Shown here: positions 57,329-64,000 of the stretch, one piece after another
Layout: each line of letters begins with the position of its first letter
Position numbering within the stretch: the first letter of the stretch is position 1
Source of the DNA: an uncultured Paracoccaceae bacterium
GTDB taxonomy: Bacteria; Pseudomonadota; Alphaproteobacteria; Rhodobacterales; Rhodobacteraceae
Length of the DNA: 64,000 bases
Direction: 5' to 3'
Assembly (NCBI GenBank): GCA_905182105.1
Contig: CAJJAR010000001.1
Coordinates: forward strand, 62,001 to 126,000
Notes under the pieces: generated by a model
Seen by the model: the letters and a program-made list of their open reading frames with translations, nothing else
The model's database searches: none
Told to the model about the DNA's origin: nothing
Program-made: the position numbers and the translations under genes

Positions 57329-57358
57329 GACACCGGCGACAAATGTGCCGCCAGTGTC
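57329..57358 (-). other. Hairpin between xylF and xylH
   Basis: GACACCGGCG (57329-57338) and CGCCAGTGTC (57349-57358) form a 10-bp stem that includes one G-U pair when transcribed on the minus strand. No T run follows. It sits just behind the binding-protein gene, where such stems commonly protect the upstream mRNA and give more binding protein than permease. Confidence 0.6.
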
Positions 57359-57365
57359 GGTAGGA

Positions 57366-58394
57366 TTAGTTACAGCCAGCAACGCCATCCATGGCGCCTG
57401 CGCATACTTTGTCCTTAGCGATGTGACCTGCGTCGATCACTGCGCTGATATTGTCTTTTGTGACAGGTGTTGGATCAAGGAAGATTGCGTTCATTTCAAC
57501 GCCCTTGGAACCACCAGACCACTTAACAGCACCCTCAATGTCTGAAAGTGCAGCACCACCAGCCAAAGCGACCGCAATACGACCGGCTGCTCCACCTAGA
57601 TCGCCAGCGTTTTTCCAAACTGAAACAGTTTGTGTACCACGTGCAACACGGTTCAACGCCGCGTGGTCGCCATCTTGGCCACCCACTGGAACTGCTAGAC
57701 CCTGTGCTTCAAGTGCAGCAATTGCACCACCAGCCATACCGTCGTTTTCTGCCAATACAGCGTCAACTTCGTTATTTGCAGATGTCAGGATTTGCTCCAT
57801 GTTCTTCTGAGCGTTGTCAGGTTTCCAACCATCAGTGAATGCTTCACCAACAATAGTGATTGTGCCAGCAGCAACATCGTCACCGATGACTTCCATCATG
57901 CCTTCAAGAAGGAACAATGCGTTAGGATCTCCTTTGTCGCCCTTGATGATCGCGTAGTTGCCAGTTGGCTGAACAGCTTTCACTGACTCTGCGATAATAC
58001 GGCCAACGCCTTTGTTGTCGAACGTGAGGTAGAACGTGCGATCATCTTCGATCAAACGGTCATAGCCAACAACTGGGATACCTTCAGCTTCTGCTTGATC
58101 AACAGCTGGACCGATAGCGTCTTTATCCATTGCTAGAATGATCAACGCATCCGCGCCTTGTGCGATCAATGCTTCAACGTCAGTCAACTGCTTAGAAGCA
58201 GATGCTTGTGCATCAGCAGAGATATATTTCGCGCCAGCAGCTTCCAAAGCAGCTTTGATCGCGGCTTCATCAGTTTTCCAGCGCTCTTCCTGAAAGTTTG
58301 ACCAACTTACGCCGACGATTACATCGTCAGCCAATGCCGCTGTGCCCATGACAACACCGGTCATGACTGCGGCTGCAGTTTTAAATAGTTTCAT
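57366..58394 (-). CDS. xylF: Periplasmic D-xylose-type sugar-binding protein
   Basis: 342 residues with a signal peptide (1-22, ALA before DDVIVG). VGVSWSNFQEERWKTDEAAI and IPVVGYDRLIEDD are typical of XylF. It captures a pentose or hexose in the periplasm for XylH. First gene of xylF-xylH-xylG-glk. Xylose is the best guess because of the nearby xylB. Confidence 0.92.
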   Translation of the reverse strand: MKLFKTAAAVMTGVVMGTAALADDVIVGVSWSNFQEERWKTDEAAIKAALEAAGAKYISADAQASASKQLTDVEALIAQGADALIILAMDKDAIGPAVDQAEAEGIPVVGYDRLIEDDRTFYLTFDNKGVGRIIAESVKAVQPTGNYAIIKGDKGDPNALFLLEGMMEVIGDDVAAGTITIVGEAFTDGWKPDNAQKNMEQILTSANNEVDAVLAENDGMAGGAIAALEAQGLAVPVGGQDGDHAALNRVARGTQTVSVWKNAGDLGGAAGRIAVALAGGAALSDIEGAVKWSGGSKGVEMNAIFLDPTPVTKDNISAVIDAGHIAKDKVCAGAMDGVAGCN

Positions 58395-58570
58395 GTGTTC
58401 CTCCCAAAGCGAACAGAACTCTCCGCCGGAATCGCCCGGCGGTAGAGAATGAAGCTATGTAGACCTTTTTAAATTCGAATTGCAAATTAAATTGGACATC
58501 TTCGATTAAAAAAGTCATCCTTTATGTCTGGGCCTCATATTCTTATAAGGTTTTTGAAGGAGATCAACCT
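58395..58570. promoter_or_regulatory. Divergent xylF-ROK control region
   Basis: The xylF leader carries the stem CCGCCGG (58425-58431)/CCGGCGG (58438-58444), extended by CTCT/AGAG. Between it and the repressor gene, TTTTTAAATTCGA (58466-58478) and TCGATTAAAAAAG (58502-58514) form an imperfect inverted pair, candidate half-sites for the ROK repressor. AAGGAG stands before the repressor start. Confidence 0.5.
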
Positions 58571-59782
58571 ATGGCTTTTGGACATCAACGTGAACAAGGA
58601 CGGCATATTTTGCTGCGTGAGATCGAGCGTCGCGGCCCAATTCCACGTATCGATCTTTCTCAAAATACGGGAATCAGCCGCGCAACTGTGACCACTGTAA
58701 CCGCCGAATTGCTGCGTGATGGCCTGATCGAAGAGATACCTCGTGACACTGAGTCTGCGACTGGCATGAAGCGCGGCCGCCCTCGCGTAGACCTCAAGAT
58801 CGCAAGCGGTGCCCATTTGGTCGCAGGCATCAAGGTATCAGGTCATTCAATTTCTTTGATGCTGGTTGATTTCGAAGGGACACAAATTGCAGAGCTTGAA
58901 GTACCATTCCTTGACGGCCCTACATCTTCTATAGGATTGACGGAACAAATCGCTCATGCCCTGGACGACCTCACCGCACTTGTCGGCAAAGCTGTTCACG
59001 ATCTTTCAGGGATTGGTGTTGGACTCGCGGGTGTTGTCGATGCTGCCAACGGAACCGTCTATTGGTCACCATCTCTTAAAGAGCGCAACATCAATTTACG
59101 TGATAAATTGAACCTAAAACTGGGTGTTCCAACCTTTTTAGACAATGACGCCAACTTGGTCGCGATGGCAGAAAAGACATTTGGCTTGGGCCGCGACCAC
59201 TCTGACTTCATCGTGGTTACCATCGAAAGTGGTGTAGGTATGGGCCTTGTGATCAATGGTCAGATTTATCGTGGCACGCGTGGATGTGGTGCAGAATTTG
59301 GTCACACAAAAGTGCAGCTTGAGGGCGCATTGTGTCGTTGTGGCCAGCGCGGATGCCTTGAGGCATATGTGGCTGATTATGCGTTAGTTCGTGAAGCAGC
59401 CAGTATCGGTTTCTTGGATTTAGACCAACCGATTGAGAATCACGTCAGCCGTCTGTTGACCGCCGCCAAAGACGGGGACCCAACAGCTAAAACCATTGTG
59501 GATCGTGCGGGTCGTATGTTTGCCCTTGGTCTTGCGAATTTAGTGAACGTATTTGATCCACAGCTAATCATCTTAGCCGGTGAACAAATACAATTTAATC
59601 ATCTTTACGCCAAAGATGTTATTGAGGACATGCGCAAGTCCATCGTTCAAATTGACAAGCCCCCACCAGACGTGGTGATCCACAAGTGGGACAACTTAAT
59701 GTGGGCGCGTGGCGCTGCCGCTTACGCATTAGATTTTGTATTAGATATGGCAGCACAGGAAGTGCGCGAAGATGTGGGTTAA
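58571..59782 (+). CDS. ROK family transcriptional repressor (XylR-like)
   Basis: 403 residues. N-terminal winged helix with IDLSQNTGISRATVTTVTAE (about 27-46), then a ROK sugar-kinase-like domain with VGLAGVVDAANGTVYWSP and the zinc motif CRCGQRGC near 255-262. It should sense the imported sugar and repress the divergent xylF operon. Its last 11 bases overlap the next gene. Confidence 0.93.
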   Translation: MAFGHQREQGRHILLREIERRGPIPRIDLSQNTGISRATVTTVTAELLRDGLIEEIPRDTESATGMKRGRPRVDLKIASGAHLVAGIKVSGHSISLMLVDFEGTQIAELEVPFLDGPTSSIGLTEQIAHALDDLTALVGKAVHDLSGIGVGLAGVVDAANGTVYWSPSLKERNINLRDKLNLKLGVPTFLDNDANLVAMAEKTFGLGRDHSDFIVVTIESGVGMGLVINGQIYRGTRGCGAEFGHTKVQLEGALCRCGQRGCLEAYVADYALVREAASIGFLDLDQPIENHVSRLLTAAKDGDPTAKTIVDRAGRMFALGLANLVNVFDPQLIILAGEQIQFNHLYAKDVIEDMRKSIVQIDKPPPDVVIHKWDNLMWARGAAAYALDFVLDMAAQEVREDVG

Positions 59783-61301
59783 AACTACCGCAATTATAAT
59801 GCTCATCGTTGGCCCCGCTTTTGCGGCTCCGACGTTTGAGGCCCAATCCGTTCCACAACACGCATATACAGGTGGATGGGAACATTATGTTGGCGGCGGC
59901 CTAGCCGTATTTGATTGTGACAACGATGATCGCCTTGATCTTGTTGCTGCAGGCGGCGAAAGCCCCCCTGCCCTTTGGCGTAACATCAGTGCCGATGGTG
60001 GGATGGTTCGATTTGAGCCCAAACCATTACCCGAGCTAACCGCGACGACAGGCGTATACCCCATTGATATCGACAATGACCGCGCACTGGATCTAGTTGT
60101 GCTGCGCGTCGGTCTGGACATGATTTTACGCGGTGACGGCAACTGTACCTTTACTCCAATGGAGCTTGAGGGCGTCACCTTTGAGGATAAATGGAGCACG
60201 GCATTTTCTGCAACTTGGGAAAGTACCAACACGCTGCCAACCCTTGCATTTGGGCATTATGTGGATCGAAAGAACCCCGACGGCCCATTTGAGGCCTGTG
60301 ACACCAACCTGCTGTTACGTCCAAACGGCGAAACCTATTCAGCCAAAACCTTAGCCCCAGGTTATTGCCCACTGTCCATGTTGTTTTCAGACTGGTCACG
60401 TGATGGCGTGGCTGAACTGCGGGTTAGCAATGACCGCCATTACTATGTAAATAATGGTTCTGAACAACTGTGGGATATTGCAGAAACGCCCCGCCTTTAC
60501 GGAGAAGACGACGGATGGATCAACCACAAAGTGTGGGGTATGGGCATCGCCAGCCGCGATATCGACCGCAACGGTTTGATCGATGTATTCCTATCCTCAA
60601 TGGGGGATCAACGTCTTCAAGAATGGACAGGCAAAGACGCCGAATTCAAAGACGTTTCCTTCAAACGTGGGGCCACAGCACACAAACCTTATACCGGTGG
60701 TGATGGGCGTCCGTCGACAGGTTGGCATATCAGCCTTGGCGATGTTCAGAACGATGGCAGGGACGATGTGTTCATCGCAAAAGGCAATGTACAACAGATG
60801 CCAGGCATGGCAATTGAAGACCCAAACAATTTGTTAATTCAGAACGAAGATACGACCTTTAGCGAAGCAGGCCTAGAGGCTGGCATCGCTAGCCTACACC
60901 GTTCGCGTGGTGCTGCGTTGGCAGACTTTAACGCCGATGGATTACTGGATTTGGCCGTGGTCAATCGTGTTGCACCGCTCGAAGTATATCGCAACACAAC
61001 CAAAGAGGCCGGAAATTGGCTGTCCATCGAACCCCGCCAACAAGGTGCCAACACCCGCGCGATTGGTGGCTGGATTGAGTTAATGGATGACTACGGCTTG
61101 CAGCTACGTGAGATCACTTTGGGGGGTGGCCATGCTGGCGGAATACTTGGCCCACAACACTTTGGTTTGGATCAAGCTGAAGGCGTATCATTCCGTATTG
61201 TTTGGCCTGATGGTGCCCATAGCGAATGGGCCAAGGCAAAACCGAACCAACGTTTGCAGGTTATACGTTCAGGCGATGCCTTGGATATCCTTCCTTATTG
61301 A
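59772..61301 (+). CDS. CRTAC/UnbV-type FG-GAP repeat protein, exported
   Basis: 509 residues with a signal peptide (about 1-19, AFA). Several calcium-binding FG-GAP/VCBS repeats are visible as DxDxDxxxD loops: DCDNDDRLDLV, DIDNDRALDLV, DIDRNGLIDVF, DVQNDGRDDVF and DFNADGLLDLA. The C-terminal ASPIC/UnbV domain has FGLDQAEGVSFRIVWPDG. It probably folds as a beta-propeller in the periplasm or outside. It overlaps the ROK gene and converges with the peroxidase gene by seven bases. Function unknown. Confidence 0.88.
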   Translation: MWVKTTAIIMLIVGPAFAAPTFEAQSVPQHAYTGGWEHYVGGGLAVFDCDNDDRLDLVAAGGESPPALWRNISADGGMVRFEPKPLPELTATTGVYPIDIDNDRALDLVVLRVGLDMILRGDGNCTFTPMELEGVTFEDKWSTAFSATWESTNTLPTLAFGHYVDRKNPDGPFEACDTNLLLRPNGETYSAKTLAPGYCPLSMLFSDWSRDGVAELRVSNDRHYYVNNGSEQLWDIAETPRLYGEDDGWINHKVWGMGIASRDIDRNGLIDVFLSSMGDQRLQEWTGKDAEFKDVSFKRGATAHKPYTGGDGRPSTGWHISLGDVQNDGRDDVFIAKGNVQQMPGMAIEDPNNLLIQNEDTTFSEAGLEAGIASLHRSRGAALADFNADGLLDLAVVNRVAPLEVYRNTTKEAGNWLSIEPRQQGANTRAIGGWIELMDDYGLQLREITLGGGHAGGILGPQHFGLDQAEGVSFRIVWPDGAHSEWAKAKPNQRLQVIRSGDALDILPY

Positions 61302-62623
61302 TCCAGCGGCAGACCACTCGGAACAGACGAGGGAATTCCCAATGCGCCTTTTAGGCTTTGGGGGTCAGTCAATGTATTTAAGAATGCAACAATTTCTGCG
61401 ACCTCTTTTTCTTTCAAATCGACTGGTTTCAGTGCATTTGCCACAGCGATTTTTGCAACCTCATCAGGATCACGCATAACCGCAAAATCACCCTCGCCCA
61501 ACTCCACAGGCAAAACAGCCACACTTTCCAGGTAAGCGTTAAGTGATGCAATCGGGTCAAGGTGATGACGCACCACACCTTCCAACGTTCCATAAGCTCC
61601 GCTGTGACCATAGGGGCTGGTGTGCGCGACATTGCGCAACGAGGGTGTTCTAAAGGCATATGCATCCGCAGGATCGCCAGTCACACGCATGCGTCCTTCA
61701 TCCCGCTGATGACGCTCAAATCCAGCAGCTTTGCCCGGCCCGATCTGCGGCATGGCGATCGCATGAAAATCATGATCCGTTTGGAACAGCCCACTATGGC
61801 AAGAAGCGCATCCCGCTTCACCATAAAACAGTTGTTTGCCAGCTTCAGCCATTGCTTCAAGCGGCTGGTCAAATCGCAAATGAAGATCAAAAGGGCTGTT
61901 CGTAGCCCGCCATTCAAAATCGACAAAAGCCGCAATTACGTCTGAGATATCGGTAAAGTGGATCGGGGCATCCGTCCCAATAATCGGATCAAAACGCGCG
62001 CGATATTCTGGAATGTCTTCGATGCGTTTTGCCAAAATGTCCCATGCCCCACCCGGACCTGTCAACACACCTTGACGCACTGCTTTGGACACATCGTTTT
62101 CAGAAAAATGTCCTGCCATTTCATCAGCTGACAACACTGGGAACATGGTTTGCGCGGACAGCAGCGTTGCAAAGCCACTTTCCATTTCGCCACCCAAAGG
62201 TGTGCGAATACCAGAGGCGCGGGTCTTATCAACCTCAAGACGTCCATCATGAAAGAAGCTAACAAATTCAGCAGCACCCAAGTTGAACAACGCAGGTGCA
62301 TTGCGCGGAATGCGTTTTTCTGGCAGGTTCGCAGCATCAATTACACGTTCCGTGCCAAGACCAACACCACCATCACCAATACCAAGGGATAGTCCATCGG
62401 CAGTGTTAAACCTTGGGTGATGACAGGTCGCACATGAAACTGATTTGTTGCCTGAGAGGATTGGATCAAAAAACAGTAATTGTCCCAACGCAATTTGTGG
62501 CGGATTGATCTCAGGAAAATCAACATCAGCAGATGGCAAAGGATTGGCAAAGCCAGTGCTGGTTGTCAGCGCAAGGATTGCGCCAACGCATACACATGAT
62601 AATTTTGTTGGAGACAAATTCAT
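61295..62623 (-). CDS. Di-heme cytochrome c peroxidase / MauG-like protein
   Basis: 442 residues with an N-terminal signal (about 1-26, GFA). Two c-type heme sites: CATCH at 64-68 and CASCH at 272-276. It is longer than simple CcpA peroxidases and closer to MauG relatives. Family members reduce peroxide or oxidise protein side chains in the periplasm. It starts 14 bases after xylB, so the two are co-transcribed, and faces the CRTAC gene. Confidence 0.9.
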   Translation of the reverse strand: MNLSPTKLSCVCVGAILALTTSTGFANPLPSADVDFPEINPPQIALGQLLFFDPILSGNKSVSCATCHHPRFNTADGLSLGIGDGGVGLGTERVIDAANLPEKRIPRNAPALFNLGAAEFVSFFHDGRLEVDKTRASGIRTPLGGEMESGFATLLSAQTMFPVLSADEMAGHFSENDVSKAVRQGVLTGPGGAWDILAKRIEDIPEYRARFDPIIGTDAPIHFTDISDVIAAFVDFEWRATNSPFDLHLRFDQPLEAMAEAGKQLFYGEAGCASCHSGLFQTDHDFHAIAMPQIGPGKAAGFERHQRDEGRMRVTGDPADAYAFRTPSLRNVAHTSPYGHSGAYGTLEGVVRHHLDPIASLNAYLESVAVLPVELGEGDFAVMRDPDEVAKIAVANALKPVDLKEKEVAEIVAFLNTLTDPQSLKGALGIPSSVPSGLPLDQ

Positions 62624-62637
62624 CTAAAATTCCATTC

Positions 62638-64000
62638 TTACTGTATCGTTTTCCACGCAGGGAAATTGTTGTGAAATTGATCGTAACGCAATTGGTAAGC
62701 TTCCAGCATCGTAGCATTTGGAACAATTGTTTTGTCTACTGGTGGCTTCGTCATTACATCCTCAATGGAAGCACCTGTCACCCCACAGATAGCCAACCTT
62801 GCCGCGCCAAGCGCTGCACCGAAGTCACCTTGTTCAGGTAACTCAAGCTTTAAGTTCAGAACAGTCGCCAACATTTCCACCCAATAGGAGGAGCGCGCAC
62901 CACCTCCAATTGCCAAAATTGTATCAAGCTTAGCACCCGTCAGGCGCAACGCCTCAAGACTATCACGCATCGCAAAGCTCACCCCTTGAAGAACCGCTTG
63001 GGTCATCTCGGCGCGGTCGGTGGCAACGTCCAATCCAACAAAACCCGCACGCACTGAGCTGTCGTTATGAGGTGTCCGTTCACCCGAAAGGTAGGGATAG
63101 AATTGCACTTTCGTTGGGGCACGCAGGGCATCGCCCAGCTCTGCAGTAAGTGCGGCAGGGCTTTGCCCTGTAATGCGACTAAGCCAATTAAGGCTGTCAG
63201 TCGCTGCCAAAACAACACCCATCTGATACCACTGGTCTGGAACTGCATGACAAAACGTATGCACAGCACTGTCTGACATTGGGGAGAAACCATCACGCCC
63301 AGCCAGCAAAACACCTGATGTGCCCAATGACACAAATCCTGTTCCTTCAGACATTGCACCGACACCGCATGCAGCAACCGCGTTGTCCCCACCGCCTGCC
63401 ACGACTTGAACACCGCTTGGCAGACCGTATTCCTCAGCAACGACTTGGCGCAATTCACCAACCACTTGCGAACCCTCAAAGAGCGTTGGCATCTGTGACC
63501 GTGATATACCTGTCGCAGCAAGTAAATCATCAGACCAATCACGCGCACCGACATCGAGCCAAGAGGTTCCCGCACTGTCAGACATATCTGCAGAATAGAT
63601 CCCCGTTAACCAAAAGCTCATGTAATCTTTTGGAAGCAAGACCATTGCTGTTTTGGCGAAAAATTCCGGCTCATGTTTAGCGACCCAACTTACCTTAGGC
63701 GCAGTAAAGCCGGGGAAAACGATATTACCGGTAAGGGCACGAAACATTGGCATCGCATCAAGTGCTGCTGCCTCAACATGGCTGCGCGTGTCATTCCATA
63801 AAATGCTAGGGCGCAGCACTGTTCCATTCTGATCTAACAACGTTGCACCATGCATATGCCCTGAAATACCAATGCCGCGCACCGCCCCAAATGCCTTGGG
63901 ATCGGCGTCACGCAAGCCTGCCATCACCGTCTTGCACGCCAGTGTCCAATCGCTAGGGTCTTGCTCAGACCAACCAATATTGGGGTGTGCCACGTCATAG
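62638..64000 (-). CDS. xylB: Xylulokinase (N-terminus cut by window end)
   Basis: The frame is open through the window end; the visible part is about 454 residues and lacks only the first 30 or so, since family proteins begin with a glycine-rich phosphate motif before the GWSEQDPSDW seen here. GIGISGHMHGATLLD, GGGDNAVAACGVG and ILAIGGGARSSYWVEMLATV are FGGY kinase motifs. It phosphorylates D-xylulose to the 5-phosphate in the cytoplasm. Confidence 0.93.
   Translation of the reverse strand, partial: YDVAHPNIGWSEQDPSDWTLACKTVMAGLRDADPKAFGAVRGIGISGHMHGATLLDQNGTVLRPSILWNDTRSHVEAAALDAMPMFRALTGNIVFPGFTAPKVSWVAKHEPEFFAKTAMVLLPKDYMSFWLTGIYSADMSDSAGTSWLDVGARDWSDDLLAATGISRSQMPTLFEGSQVVGELRQVVAEEYGLPSGVQVVAGGGDNAVAACGVGAMSEGTGFVSLGTSGVLLAGRDGFSPMSDSAVHTFCHAVPDQWYQMGVVLAATDSLNWLSRITGQSPAALTAELGDALRAPTKVQFYPYLSGERTPHNDSSVRAGFVGLDVATDRAEMTQAVLQGVSFAMRDSLEALRLTGAKLDTILAIGGGARSSYWVEMLATVLNLKLELPEQGDFGAALGAARLAICGVTGASIEDVMTKPPVDKTIVPNATMLEAYQLRYDQFHNNFPAWKTIQ

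Noticed and set aside
1-64000. CRISPR array, insertion sequence, prophage, tRNA or rRNA
   Set aside because: No regularly spaced repeats, transposase motifs, phage genes or cloverleaf sequences were recognised in the window.

Overview
The window looks like the chromosome of a marine alphaproteobacterium of the Rhodobacteraceae (Roseobacter group). Reasons: the ribosomal proteins and RNA polymerase alpha are of alphaproteobacterial type, RarA lies next to a DegP-like protease and CrcB, the cobalamin pathway is the aerobic one (cobG, cobN, cobF), and there is a D-xylose-type ABC transporter with a ROK regulator and a GcvT/FAD plus MttB-type pair. This is inference from gene content; I ran no search.

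Left part (1-21.3 kb), almost all on the minus strand. Fluoride channel crcB (cut by the window edge), rarA and a periplasmic DegP-type protease lie downstream of a complete but interrupted S10-spc-alpha cluster. In transcription order this is rpsJ-rplC-rplD-rplW | rplB-rpsS-rplV-rpsC-rplP | rpmC-rpsQ-rplN-rplX-rplE-rpsN-rpsH-rplF-rplR-rpsE-rpmD | rplO-secY-adk | rpsM-rpsK-rpoA-rplQ. At each bar something foreign sits: an LpxL-type acyltransferase, a broken small membrane gene, a head-on fatty-acid hydroxylase gene, and a decayed alpha/beta-hydrolase. Most breaks also carry an intrinsic terminator or a sigma70-like promoter, so the cluster probably runs as several transcription units.

Middle part (21.5-37 kb), metabolic and transport genes. 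A glutathione transferase, a polar amino-acid ABC system (binding protein divergent from ATPase, permease and a MATE exporter), a decayed MltB-type lytic transglycosylase, an 811-residue FAD/GcvT demethylase-like enzyme divergent from a decayed mttB, kynureninase, and an operon rhodanese-pcaH-pcaG-BKACE for protocatechuate ring cleavage and perhaps beta-keto acid cleavage.

Cobalamin region (35.4-54.1 kb). cobQ and cobO lie on the minus strand. A cobalamin riboswitch then precedes a tightly overlapping plus-strand operon: DUF1636-cobW-cobN-cobG-cobH-cobI-cobJ-(cobK antisense)-cobL-cobE-cobM-cobB-cobA-cobF. A second cobalamin riboswitch precedes cbtB-cbtA and a His-rich exported protein, which converges on a second DUF1636 gene. 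Together they import and handle cobalt and build the corrin ring to adenosylcobyric acid. cobS, cobT, cobC, cobD, cobP, cobU and cobV are not in the window.

Right part (54.2-64 kb), sugar use. xylF-xylH-xylG-glk run on the minus strand, divergent from a ROK repressor that is translationally overlapped with a CRTAC/FG-GAP repeat protein. Converging on it are a MauG-like di-heme peroxidase and xylB (cut by the window end).

Four decayed genes show that this genome is losing accessory functions. I saw no insertion sequence, prophage, CRISPR array, tRNA or rRNA.
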